From Jackrogersella multiformis (lineage: Eukaryota; Ascomycota; Sordariomycetes; Xylariales; Hypoxylaceae), in NCBI GenBank assembly GCA_902806575.1, contig CADCXD010000007.1, positions 1,550,001 through 1,614,000 on the forward strand: a DNA stretch of 64,000 bases. The letters are read 5' to 3'. Shown here one piece after another: positions 54,128-64,000 of the stretch; the stretch's first letter is position 1; each line of letters begins with the position of its first letter. Made by a program: the position numbers and the translations under genes. The notes beneath the pieces are model-generated. The model saw only the letters and a list, made by a program, of their open reading frames with translations, made no database searches and had not been told where the DNA came from.

Positions 54128-56476
54128 ATGGATACTTCGTTTACACCCCACGACACTGTCATTGAGTTATTCGCTAGCACTGCATCGGAGGCCCTAGGCC
54201 GCGATTTCAAGTCATACTCCGAGTACAACGAAATCGAGGTGATACCCAGGACTATAGGATATGGAGCTATTCCGGAGTCCTTGCCTTCACTGAGCCCTCA
54301 AGATCATGTCTACTGTGGACTTGATCTCTACCTCCAATTCCCCAAGATCATAAAGCTTGAAGAAGAAAATGGTGATGATGGAGACAAGACTCTCGTGAAT
54401 GACTCCTTGGGAAAAGTATCGAAAAAGGACCACTTTGCCCTCTACCAACAAGGTGATGGAGGGGGAGAGAATGCAACACCGTGGTGTGTATGTCATTGGA
54501 CCCTCTGTGTTGAAGGAATGTCAGACATCATTAAGGCTCATCTCAATAATCCAACGATCCCAGACGGCATAATCAAAGCCAAGCGGGATAGGTGTTCGAG
54601 GATAGTCGGCGAGGGAACCCCTGGGAACCTCTTGAACAATTGCATCCGGCGGATGCACAACCACGAGCGAGCTATCCCAATCTATCCGGGAAATTGGTGG
54701 ATTGTTCTTTTCGACTTCCGACATTCGAAAAATACGATGTGACTAATCACCTCAGGAATTTGGTTGACAGTTTCCTGGAGATGTATCCTCGAGACATTCT
54801 CGCTAGAGGACAGGTGATATTCGCTATTTTTGTTTGGCACTACCTGAAGCGCTATCCTCTGAAGGAGCTAGTCCCAAAAGTTTCAATGGCTAATCCAATC
54901 ATTCAACCACCTCTATCCCAATTCATCATCTACTTCATTGAGTTTTTGAAACGCACAGAGGCATGCAGACTTGCATATTACACGCATCCATATCGCTTTG
55001 TGGAGCGAGCATATGAAAATGACCGCCGTACAGACTCATGCGAATATTATGTCTCACGAGAATCGATCTCAGAGACAGAAGTGGACAGGGAGATGAGGAA
55101 GATCAATCCGGTCAGAACAGGATATTTCCTTCCTTGCGATATAAAGAAGTCAGCAATACCACCTTTTGAGGACCTCCATACAAACCCACGCACTCGACTA
55201 AAGATTGGCGAGACGCCGGACAGTCGTATGGACACCTTGGGACCGACACTGGCATTAATTGGGCCGATCAATAAATGGACGTGGCACAACTATGACAGCA
55301 CGGCAAAAGAGTCCACTCACCACTTGCTACTTCCTAGTTACAGCTGTCGGGAGTGGATGATCCTGAAAGGAAGTATACCAGCTGGTACTAACCTCCGTGG
55401 CTATATAACAACCTCCATGCGAGACAACCAAAGAGTCGTATATGTGCTGCATTACCCGGAGTTGATCCCTCCGCTAGGCTTACTGCCGACACCGAGAAAG
55501 CTCAGGGAGGACGAACCTGGATCGGGATTAGTCTTGAAGCGGAAGGCTCTGTCACCACCTTTAGAAGATTTTATCCCAAAAATACTCAAGCAGATTGCAG
55601 AGAAGCTATTCCCCGAGGTTGAATCACTAACCCCTACTCAGATGGGTCTAGTATTTACCAGCATACTAGAAATGCGAGAGGCGTCAAGAGGAAAACCGAA
55701 GTTGAGAACCGAGTTCGGATTTTCGCCAGAAAAAGCCCTCCAGGCAGTGGCTAGGACCTTTAACCCATTGCCCAAGCCAGTGGTTCCTTTACAAGGCTAT
55801 ACCCCTTCCGACGGGATACAAGCTTGTAAAATGATCCATCTCTGTGTATCGAAGCTTCTTTCGCGGATGTTTCGAGTGACCGCCCCAGTCCTCACTCTCT
55901 CGGGGCGTTGTGTAAACCCAGCCGAGCCAGGACCTCGCCAATTGGTATAGATTCTTGCCAGAAGAATCTCGGCCTTTAGACATCTCGGAAGCGGATGACC
56001 TCGAAATAGCCATGACTGGATTGTATTCCGACGCAAGCATACCTGCTCTCCTGGGAGTCGGTCCCGCACAATGCTCTGCATGGGCTATGAGCACCGACAT
56101 CAATGATCGGCGATTTGCTCTAAAAGTACTCATGGAATTATGTTTTCCTATAACTTCGTACACGTTATACGCCATACTTGTCCTGCATGTAACAGCAGAA
56201 CTAGTTGGGGCGCCTGATGATGTCCGATTGACATCAAAGGATGCTCTTCTTGTGTACCACAATTTCCTTGCACTTAAGCAGATACACAAAGAACTGGTAG
56301 ATGATCCGCCCAAGGAACGAGCCCAGACGGTCTTCACTGGTGTTAAGTACGAGCCTAGGAATTCGACTCCTAAGAAATTAGAGGAGGCATTGAACGATGT
56401 GATGGGCTCCTTCGTTCACGAGTCGCTCCCCGATACTGGAGATTTCTGGACCTCTGGTCCAACAAGGACGGATTAG
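54128..56476 (+). CDS. Large orphan protein, unknown function
   Basis: Three long frames join by two introns into one 737-residue reading frame: 54128-54696, 54756-55845 and 55922-56476. The first intron (59 bp) has a weak GTGGAT donor but a good GACTAAT branch and CAG end, giving YPGNW-NLVDSF; the second (76 bp; GTATCG donor, CAG end) gives IHLC-PSQDLANWYRF, with an in-frame alternative acceptor nine bases later. No membrane helix or known domain stands out. There are Trp/Tyr-rich globular segments (WCVCHWTLCVEG, IFAIFVWHYLKRYPL, WTWHNYDSTAKESTHHLLLP) and an acidic EEENGDDGD loop. Lower GC and plain codon choice differ from housekeeping genes here. It may belong to a fast-evolving lineage-specific family; a decayed gene with two frameshifts is the alternative. 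Confidence 0.6.
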
Positions 56477-58960
56477 GATCAGGAATCAGCGGTCGGTCGT
56501 GGCGTTGTATTGTACAGTGTACCTAGTAGAGTTGCACTGGATGAGCTAGGGCTATCTATGGCTAAACTTCGGGGAAATAGTCACGTCCTTATCTCCCCAA
56601 TTTCTTGTAGCTAGCTCAGATTCCAGACATCCTCATAATTCAATTTGCTGTCACTGATTTAAACATGTGGAAAGTAAGGAGTCCAGCTTCATTAATCAAC
56701 TAGGTATCAAAGTGATCAATGAGAAGAATGCACTGTATACTAAGGAGGGCAAAAAAGATAAACACTACAACGTCGGTAAAATGTGATGGCAAGTGTTTGA
56801 TTCGAGCCCTACTAGAACTGAAAATATTGGGGGCCAAACAGAGCTGAATATTGGCAAGACAATCCGAGATTTGGATGTTTCTCATATTTTTAATATTTTT
56901 TCTGTCTACAAGTTTCATAACTTGCACGCCTTATACATATAAATGAGTCACCACGGAACTATCTTCATAACGGCCGCAGATGCAAGTAGCGGATCTGATA
57001 TTTGGCCAGAAGGTGGAATTTATCTTGACTTTCTCGAGGCTCTAGCCCTCTGTACTTCCTAGTTGAGAATACAATTAGAGGTGAAGCAGAACCCGCATGC
57101 GCATACTACATACATCCTGTACCTACTCAGTAGATCACCACCTACGAAGAATGGTACGAAGATGGTAGGTACTATTGACCATCAGACCCTATGGGAACTG
57201 TCGGCCGGTACGCGTAGAGAAATGTCAGAGTCGGATCTCCCCTCTAAGTGGAGGTTCGTGAATGGCCTGGTTCTACGGGCGTCTCTTACGTCCATCGGGA
57301 TCGACTCATTAAGACCTAGAGAAGCAGAGAAGATAGGCCTATTTGAGTAGAATTTTGTAATAATCACCCCCTTTCTGAGGTGTCTATCATGTGTATCCTA
57401 ATGATATAGAGCTAATTTCCAATTACTAGGTATCAAGCTCATTGGCCCCTTCCAAGTCGTCCAGTGATCAATCTCAATCCTAATACTCTGCTCTGATGAT
57501 CCTCTACTTACCTACGAAGTCGGCCGATTTCGACAATTGGAACGAACAGGCCAAAGACGGCCAGGTGACTCAAATATAGTTGGTATAATATTCACACTAA
57601 AGTCGATAGTTTACGGTTACAACCTCAAGTGGTCTTATAATAGAGGTTTACGACACGAGTTGAACTATAAATCAGATCATGTTAGAACCTTAGAAATATA
57701 CACCTCTTCCAGAATGTTAAGTCCACACATATTAAACATAGAATCCCTTTTCCTTTCCCCAGAAACATCAATTCTTAATCTTTGAAAATATATGATTAGA
57801 ACAGTCAAATCACTTATGGGCGCTTCACATTTCAAGTCTTTTTTAGTAAGTATACAATGTTGTTTGGAACTGCTAGTAAATTGTTAATAACTAGGCATAT
57901 CTAGGTGCGAGGTACGCGCCAAGCGGAGTGAAGAAACCATCTCCCTCGCTCGAAACGACGCGCGAAGCGGAATGCTCATCGTGGACACAATATCACGAGA
58001 AGGAGACTATAAGTCAAACGAGCAACGTATGTTTAAATCAGAGTTGCTTTGGCAGTCGTATGCCCGGGATTCTGCGAGGCAGGGTCTACCGGCCTCCACC
58101 TTAAGATTAATATGGGTGGACACAGTAGTGAACCATGAAACGAAGATCGTGGCTTAGGAGGCCTATGTTCGATCGACTAATGACTCCCACCGCCGGACAT
58201 TGGTTTCTAAGACGCATAAAACCAAAGACACAATAATCGAATAATCGAGGGCAGACGGAGGTTTTTATAGCTTCAGTGGGAGCATCCTTGGGTCAAAAGA
58301 TGTCCCTATCCTTGTATAAAACGGGGCTATTGAAGGAGAAAATAAAATAAAATCGAAGCTTTGATTTTTAACGTATGTAAAGTTTTCTTTATATACACCT
58401 AGGTATTCTTAGCATAGCTGGACTTGAGATAAACAACGACAATCATGATAATTAATTGCCTGCCTTACATGGCCGATCGAGAGAATAGCGATCTGTTAGA
58501 TTTATTAGGAGAAAAGAGTGGAAGTGACATAGATCAGGTAGTGGCCAGTATACCCAATGGTTTCTGGTTGTGTATATAAATGGACAGGGCCCCTAAATGT
58601 TAAAGTTGGCGGCGCCCGCCCAAATCCAGATATTAATCAATACTTACAGAGATGCTATGCACAGCGTCTACTATGCGGTAGAATTTAGCATCACTTGAGC
58701 TCATAGTATAGCTTAGTATATTCTATAATATGTAACTTAACGTGGGCTTCAAGCTCTCCTTTTACATAGCTTCGCTCTTCAGGATGTGCATGTACGTAAA
58801 TACTCAAATAAGAGCAATCGCATAATGCAGTCCCCATCCCCGAGGGTCTTGCCAGCATGAACCAAGACCTTGGTCCTATGTTCTAGCATCTAGACAGGAA
58901 GGATTCGATCATATGCCAGCTGCACTCTGCAGGTTTAATGGGTTAAACCGACCGCAGCCG
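56477..58960. other. Gene-poor region
   Basis: 2.5 kb without a supported gene. Two small plus frames look possibly derived from decayed genes: 57063-57350 (95 codons) and 57972-58157, the latter continuing in frame past one stop to about 58240 (WQSYARDSARQGLPASTLRL). Neither has a recognisable domain. Confidence 0.5.
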
Positions 58961-60612
58961 CTAACTTTCTGCGTCTGAGGGCTCTCGGTCGTCCTGGCGA
59001 TCTTGCACGTCTCCGAGCTGCACTCTTCTCCGAGCGTCGATGTACATCATGTACTCTTGGTACGTGTCTACTCCGTTGAAAGTCAGCCACGTACACATTA
59101 AGAAGGGCCTCACAGGATGTTATATATGCTCAAGTGAGTTCAAGAGCTCCTAATTTCCCAGGAGACTGGACGGGCGATGAGGAAAGGGGTTGGTGGATAC
59201 TAGGAAAATAAAAGCAGGTGGGAGCAAGAGAGCAATCTCGAAATACACATACGCGGCAGAACCTTGACGTCCTTGGGCACTAGGAAGGTGTAGTTGAACT
59301 GGCCCGTGGGCTTGGCGTTTCCGTGCTCGACGTCCCGGACCTTGCTGTCGACGCGGACGTGCAGGCGCGTGACGGGGTTCGCGGGGTCCTCCTGCTCGGG
59401 CTCGCCGCCGTCCTCGTCCAGCACGGGCGGGTCGGTGTACACGACGGTGGCGGTCAGGTACAGGACGCTGCCGACGGGGACGGGGTTGCGGAAGGTGCAG
59501 GGGTCGGCGCTGACGAAGGTGGGCCGCGCGTGGGCGAAGCTCGCCGCGCAGCAGAAGGCCAGCTCGAAGGTCTGCTTCAGGTGGAAGCCCCCGAAGATCA
59601 TGGTCTGGTGCCGGTTGCGGTACTGCGGCTGCATGATGGACGCGGTGGACAGCCGCGTCCGCGACATGGCGATCACGTTCGCCGGCTGCCGCAGGCTGTG
59701 GTCCGGGTCGTGGTAGGCCAGCTGCCGCAGCCAGATCTGGTGAATCAGCGCCGACTCCGCGTCGTTGGGCTCCGTCTCCAGCAGCGACGTCTTGTGGTTC
59801 GCCTTCTTGGCGAGCGCCTTGGCCTCGCCCGCTTTGAAGATCCGCTCTTCCTCCGGAGTCGAGCACACGAGGCGCGGGATGCCGACGGGCTTCTTGGTCG
59901 TCGGGTCCAGAGCCACCATCGTGAAGGTGCAGGTGAGCAGCACGTCCTCGGGCTTGCTCGGCTCGCCTTCGTCTCTGGCCCGGGCGACATTGCACGTGAT
60001 TTCCACGCTGCTCCTCCCCGACGCGTATGTCACCTGTCCGCTGTATTCAAGGTCACAGATTTCGGTTAGCGGGTGGGCGAGGGTGATCCGGTCAAGCGCC
60101 GCAGTCACGGTTGTGACACCCGGCCCGGTGTGTTTGTAGACGATGATACCCGACAGAGCATCGAGGTCCATGATCACCGTGCCTAACCTAGAATACAGCC
60201 AACCTGGTTAGACAAAGCGCTTAGCAAATTAGGAGAAGCGGGCCGAGGACCTTATCTGACCGGAAGAGTTGATATATGTATCGCTCAGCCAAGGGTCACG
60301 ACCGAGCGGGAGCACGACGCGGTGGTAGCTATCGCTCATCTTCTTGGGGGCCAGGTCGCGCTCTCGAGACCGGGCTTCGTCGGAGGCGACGCTTTTCCCT
60401 TGCTGCTGCAGCCGCCACGCTTCTATCCACGGCGTCGACAGCCGGTCGTCTGTGAGGCCGCGGAATACTCCGTCCGTGCGACGGGCGGCCGTGCCGTGGA
60501 AGCATCTCTTAGCATGGCAGCGAGCGTTTCTATAAGGGGCGTATGTGCCCGAGGTTTCAAGGCGAGAGGCTAGGGCAAGCAGCCGCCGGATGGGTGTGGT
60601 CTTGGAGGTCAT
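58961..60612 (-). CDS. Acyl-CoA thioesterase, ACOT9-like double hotdog, mitochondrial
   Basis: Hydrolyses acyl-CoAs to free acid and CoA, probably in mitochondria. Exons 60612-60251, 60187-59253 and 59067-58961 encode 467 residues. The N-terminus (about 40 residues, RRLLALASRLETS...RNARCHAKRCF, rich in Arg/Ser/Ala, no early acids) fits a targeting peptide. Hotdog 1 contains IRLGTVIMDLDALSGIIVYKHTG and hotdog 2 contains MIFGGFHLKQTFELAFCCA with FVSADPCTFRNPVPVGSVLYL. The last exon restores the expected tail VLPHTYQEYMMYIDARRR, confirming the 185-bp final intron; without it the frame stops in intron sequence. The first donor (GTCCTC) is unusual but gives the family-conserved GQIRLGT. Confidence 0.9.
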
Positions 60613-60804
60613 AGTAGGAGGCCATTAATTAATTACCTAAAAGGTCAATCGGAATACGACAATGCATTGCGGAATGCTTATCAGATTAGATACATAGATA
60701 GATATGGGTGGACCTGACTCCACTTGCGATCTGACGAAGCATCCACGACTCTACTATGCACTATTATGTACACTAATAGAAGCTCACCAAAATTAAAAAA
60801 TGGC

Positions 60805-60811
60805 AAAAAAA
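60805..60811 (-). terminator. RNA polymerase III terminator (T7 run)
   Basis: Seven consecutive T on the minus strand begin 12 bases after the tRNA-Lys discriminator base. A run of four or more T ends Pol III transcription, so the tRNA transcription unit looks intact. Confidence 0.85.
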
Positions 60812-60843
60812 GCTTGGTAACATCGCCTCATGCGGGGGTCGAA

Positions 60844-60902
60844 CTTCACGTGATACAGTTAGTCACATGATAAAGGAGCAGTCAATACGAGAATGCACTT
60901 AC
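60844..60902 (-). other. 59-nt spliceosomal-type intron-like insertion in the tRNA T-arm
   Basis: Starts with GTAAGTGC (60902 downward), has a perfect GTGACTAACTG branch-site context about 15 nt before the end, and finishes ACGTGAAG at 60844. The size is typical of fungal mRNA introns. Its exact removal restores GCGGG-TTCGACC-CCCGC. A boundary G is ambiguous by one base. It lacks resemblance to a tRNA-endonuclease bulge-helix-bulge that I could find by eye. Confidence 0.75.
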
Positions 60903-60907
60903 CCCGC

Positions 60908-60974
60908 AACCTTGGGATTCCGAGATGACGGACAGATAAAAGTCCCACGCTCTAGCCAATTGAGCTAACAAGGC
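60908..60974 (-). other. tRNA 5' half with canonical 18-nt anticodon-loop intron
   Basis: The 5' exon runs from 60974 through the CTTTTA loop bases; the intron TCTGTCCGTCATCTCGGA lies directly 3' of position 37, followed by A38 and the TCCCA strand. This is the universal eukaryotic nuclear tRNA intron site cut by the tRNA splicing endonuclease. Confidence 0.8.
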
Positions 60975-61893
60975 AATAGTGTCGACCCTTTGAAGGGTTA
61001 CTATTGGATGATTATCGGCATTTTTAACTCGATTATATACTAACGTTTGGTGAGCTACTTAGGTCTGTTTGTGCTCATCAGCTTTGGTGACATGGCTAAG
61101 ATACTTTGGTACCTATATATACGTAGAACAACGTGACAGATCCATGCCTTCTTACCTAGGTACAATATAGTAGAGCACTACTTACTACCTACCTAGGTAC
61201 CTAAGGTTAGAAGTGCACATGTGGATAGCTTCTTCCAATGGAGTGGGTAGAATGGAGCAATTGCAACCATAACCGGAACTGCAGGAGAGGTCTAATCTAT
61301 CTTGATTATAAGTAGCAATAAATAACCGTCATGTGAACTTTCATATACATGATGTGGTAACAAGTAGGTATAATCAATGCTGATGGATCTCTAGGAAACG
61401 AATAAATAAGTAGGCCTTAGGTTTGATATAATCAATCCGAAATGAAGTTATATGCTACTATTAGGTACTCAAGAGGTAGATAACGGTTCCAAGATTGCTA
61501 CAACCACTATCTCAGACCTGTAAACATTTCGAGTGTCGGAGCTATTGAACGTTTAATTAGGTACCTAGGTACTTCTAAGTTGTGAGCAAATTGCACAGGC
61601 CATATTGTCAGCTGCGTTATCAGCTTATCAGACTTTAGTGGAGGCTCAAGCCACTGGAAAGACCCCATATGGTAAGCACACAAGCCGCACAGCCACTTTC
61701 AAAATTATAGGGTTTTCAAGCCCTCCTAAAAAAAGAATTAGCGAAGTGCGGGTTGGTCTAAGGCTCTAAGGAAATTCTTCGTACCTCCAACTCCAATCTG
61801 GGAAGAATTGAAGAAGACTTTGCGATCCTCGATCCACGACCCACGATCATTCTTTTCCTACAACCAACTAACCCTTGATCGCAATCAGTCACA
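60975..61893. other. Divergent intergenic region, tRNA-Lys / eL13
   Basis: AT-rich with TACCTAGGTACCTA blocks (61190-61202, 61561-61572). The 150 bp before the eL13 start are CT-rich (CCACGACCCACG, CAACCAACTAACCC), as is common in highly expressed ribosomal protein genes. No other gene seen. Confidence 0.55.
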
Positions 61894-62920
61894 ATGGTGA
61901 GTCCTGAATACCCTTTCTATTTGTATTATTATCATTATTATCATCATAATATTATCATTATGATATATATCCGGATCTGAATTCCTCATTCGCATCCGAA
62001 GAATGCAAACCGCTAACATGTCGATTCACCATAGGCGATCAAGCACAACAACCAGATTCAGCACAACCGTACGTCCAACTAGAGCCATTCCAGCCATTTC
62101 TCGACGATTGACCGAGCAATTTCAATCGAATTTAAAGACCAAATAAGCTGATCGAACATATAGATTTCCGAAAGGATTGGCAGCGACGAGTCCGAACTCA
62201 CTTCGACCAGGTATGAACAGATGAACACGAACGTATTTGGTGGGAATAGACACATTCTGACTTTGAGATGGGAAATTCTATAGCCGACTAAGAAGATTAC
62301 ACGTCGCGCTGTTCGCGCTGCTAAGGCTGCTGCCGTCGCCCCCCGACCAGTCGACAAGTTGAGACCCGTGGTTCGATGCCCGACGATCAAGTATAACCGC
62401 CGCGTCCGTGCTGGACGTGGTTTCACACTCACTGAGTTGAAGGTATTTATTTGCAGTTACATACCTGACTTACCTAGGAATTTCATAGCTGGACTACGAT
62501 ATTCTAACACCTTTATAGGAAGCCGGTATCCCTCGCCTCGTGGCCCCTACTATCGGTATCTCAGTCGACCACCGCCGCCAGAACCTCAGCGAAGAGTCCC
62601 TCGCTGCTAATGTCGCCCGCCTAAAGGCCTACAAGGCTCACTTGATCATCTTCCCCCGCAAGGGCGCCAAGCACCCCAAGGCCGGCGACAGCAAGGATAT
62701 CGACCTTACTAACACCGAGACCGTATCTTCTGTCCGATCAACCCTACCCATCATCCACGTTGGCGAGGGCATCTCAGAGATCAAGAAGAGCGACCTACCC
62801 AAGCAGATCGAGGGCGGTGCCTACGCGAAGCTCCGCCAGGTCCGAAGTGACGCCCGACTAAAAGGCATACGCGAGAAGCGAGCTAAGGACAAGGTCGAGG
62901 CCGAAGCTAACAAGAAATAA
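61894..62920 (+). CDS. RPL13: 60S ribosomal protein eL13
   Basis: Large-subunit cytosolic ribosomal protein. Five coding exons, 61894-61896, 62035-62068, 62164-62210, 62284-62442 and 62519-62920, give 214 residues. The first coding exon is the ATG alone, directly followed by a GTGAGT donor. The reading continues AIKHNNQIQHN-HFRKDWQRRVRTHFDQ-PTKKITRRAVRAAKAAAVAPRPVDKLRP, VRCPTIKYNRRVRAGRGFTL and GIPRLVAPTIGISVDHRRQN, the standard eL13 order, and ends with a Lys-rich tail. Intron phases are consistent and acceptors are ATAG, ATAG, ATAG and ATAG. Dense short introns near the 5' end are normal for ribosomal protein genes. Confidence 0.97.
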
Positions 62921-63570
62921 GATGGAGGTCGAACTCCGACAGGGTCTGCACGGGAGTACGGACGGCATTCTTAGGGTTCTGCTTTCGCTGTGTTGTTGGT
63001 CGGTCACGGTGGGTTGGCTTACGGTTCCTGTGTAGCCAGGAGGGAAGAGATATCGTCCTTCTCTCGCCACAGAAACAAGACCGAGGCCATTATTGCATCT
63101 TCCGGTTTACTCTAGGTCTTTCTCAATGAAAAACGAATGGACATGATTTATACGTCTTTGAAGCCCCGTGATAATGAAGCCGTATAACATAGAAGACAGG
63201 TAGGTTTATTGATGTTGTTCTTGTAGGGGTGAAGCTCTTGGCTCTTATTGCATAGCCGGATCTGAAATACATACCTCTTAATGTGTGCCTCACGCCCTCC
63301 ATTATTAAGATTGCCATCCCACATCACATGAATCAAGAAGTAACATTGCGGTAGGTAATTACTTAAGTTGTCAAGCTATATTTCTAGGCATCAATGTGGA
63401 AGCCTCATGCCAACGGCCACGTCTATAGGAATTTATATTCTAAACGCTTTCGACAACCGCAAATTCGGCTATATAAGCATAGACAGCAGACCCTCGATCT
63501 TCCCTACCAGTTACCTACCTAACCTACCTACCTAGGGTTAGCAATAAGTAAGTAAGTAAGTACTACATAG
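62921..63570. other. Convergent intergenic region
   Basis: 3' flanks of eL13 and the partial gene. Contains CCTACCTAGG and GTAAGTAAGTAAGTA repeats at 63510-63560. No gene supported. Confidence 0.6.
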
Positions 63571-64000
63571 CTACACCTCGGCCCTCTCGCCGAGAACCAA
63601 CTCCCCGCCCGCCCTCAGCATCCGCGCGAAGGCATTGCGCGCCAGGTCCGGGAGCTGGTCGGGACACCGCCGCAGCAGCTCGGCGCCGAGCACCAGCCCG
63701 TTCTCGCGGTCGACCCGCGTCATCGTGGCCGCCTTCGCCGCGTCCACCTGCTGCGGCTCCAGCTGGCGCCCCAGCGCCGACAGGTCCAGCGCCGCGCGCC
63801 CCGAGCCCGCGCCGCCGGACGTCGTGTCTTCTTCCGTCTGGTCCGCTGATGGTGCGGTCCCGGTTACGGCTTCCACCAGCACGCTGACGATCTCCGGCCG
63901 CTGCGCTACGAACTGCGACACGGCGGTCGCCCCCGAGTCCGTCCGCGCCATCAGCGCCAGCACGAACCAGAGCTCCGACCGCAGCACTGGGAACTTGGCT
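63571..64000 (-). CDS. 3' part of an unidentified gene (partial)
   Basis: The frame is open to the window edge and stops at 63571, giving about 142 C-terminal residues starting AKFPVLRSELWFVLALMART. The segment is helical-looking (Leu/Ala/Glu-rich) with a short acidic Thr/Ser linker (SADQTEEDTTSGG) and a conserved-looking end DAAKAATMTRVDRENGLVLGAELLRR. It could be an armadillo- or HEAT-like C-terminus, but I do not recognise the family and the N-terminal part is outside the window. Strong GC bias and absence of stops support coding. Confidence 0.65.
   Translation of the reverse strand, partial: AKFPVLRSELWFVLALMARTDSGATAVSQFVAQRPEIVSVLVEAVTGTAPSADQTEEDTTSGGAGSGRAALDLSALGRQLEPQQVDAAKAATMTRVDRENGLVLGAELLRRCPDQLPDLARNAFARMLRAGGELVLGERAEV

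Larger units (their letters stand above)
60824..60974 (-). tRNA. tRNA-Lys(UUU) with two intervening sequences
   Basis: The 151-nt gene folds to a complete cloverleaf only after two sequences are removed. The acceptor stem GCCTTGT/ATGAGGC pairs over seven positions (two G-T pairs), D-stem GCTC/GAGC, anticodon stem TGGGA/TCCCA around loop CTTTTAA (anticodon TTT), variable AGGTT, T-stem GCGGG/CCCGC around TTCGACC, discriminator G as in yeast tRNA-Lys(UUU). Mature length is 74. The first intervening sequence is the normal intron after position 37 (18 nt). The second is 59 nt between positions 53 and 54. The A box (TAGCTCAATTGG) is intact, the B box core TTCGACC is kept with AG in place of GG before it, and a T7 terminator follows. 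A pseudogene is possible, but no stem is mispaired. Confidence 0.9.

Noticed and set aside
57063..57350. 95-codon plus frame in the gene-poor region
   Set aside because: No recognisable motif, no splice or promoter support; may be chance or decayed.
57900..58254. Stop-interrupted plus frame around WQSYARDSARQGLP
   Set aside because: Looks protein-like across one in-frame stop, but too short and unrecognised to call a pseudogene.
59323..60069. 248-codon plus-strand frame antisense to the thioesterase
   Set aside because: Gly/Arg/Val-rich shadow frame; the minus strand shows clear hotdog motifs and consistent introns.

Overview
The window looks like nuclear DNA of a filamentous ascomycete (Pezizomycotina; probably Sordariomycetes, possibly Xylariales-like). 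Genes are mostly broken by 50-240 bp introns with GTAAGT-like donors, CTAAC-type branch sites and short AG acceptors. Exons are GC-rich in an AT-rich intergenic background. The gene set is typically fungal: a Zn(II)2Cys6 regulator, XanA xanthine dioxygenase, a Cdc15-type F-BAR protein, a secreted BBE-like oxidase and an M14 carboxypeptidase. I rebuilt about 23 protein genes exon by exon; the introns were inferred from reading frame, splice motifs and family fit, without transcript data.

Layout. 0.9-7 kb: seipin and Cdc15/Imp2-like F-BAR-SH3 protein (both minus). 8-20 kb: maleylacetate reductase, secreted berberine-bridge-like oxidase, methylthioadenosine phosphorylase, M24 peptidase-like protein, xanthine dioxygenase XanA and an FAD oxidoreductase. 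20.4-26 kb is gene-poor: a 5'-truncated ferric-reductase relic next to a TACT/TACC microsatellite and an 8-bp minisatellite, then a transposon graveyard containing a segment with 38-bp perfect terminal inverted repeats. 26-40 kb: mitoribosomal mL50-like protein, a Cys-rich single-pass protein, DAHP synthase with a TGAGTCA (Gcn4/CPC1-type) site upstream, a secreted GDSL esterase, a CxxC-tail protein and a COX14-like protein. 41-48 kb: cupin protein, broken RTA1-like gene, Zn2Cys6 regulator and a small secreted protein. 49-64 kb: an uncharacterised membrane protein, an M14 metallocarboxypeptidase, a 737-residue orphan protein, an ACOT9-like thioesterase, tRNA-Lys(UUU), ribosomal protein eL13 and the 3' part of an unidentified gene.

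The most unusual signal is the tRNA-Lys(UUU) gene at 60824-60974 (minus). Besides the usual anticodon-loop intron (18 nt) it carries a second 59-nt insertion exactly between the T-stem and T-loop. That insertion has the anatomy of a spliceosomal intron: GTAAGT donor, GACTAAC branch site and AAG acceptor. Removing both gives a perfect 74-nt cloverleaf, and the A box, a near-consensus B box and the T-run terminator are all kept. AAG 3' splice sites also occur in several protein genes of this window.

Most genes are housekeeping or nutrient-use genes with no shared operon-like logic. The cupin / RTA1-like / Zn2Cys6 neighbourhood could be the remains of a small detoxification or metabolite cluster.
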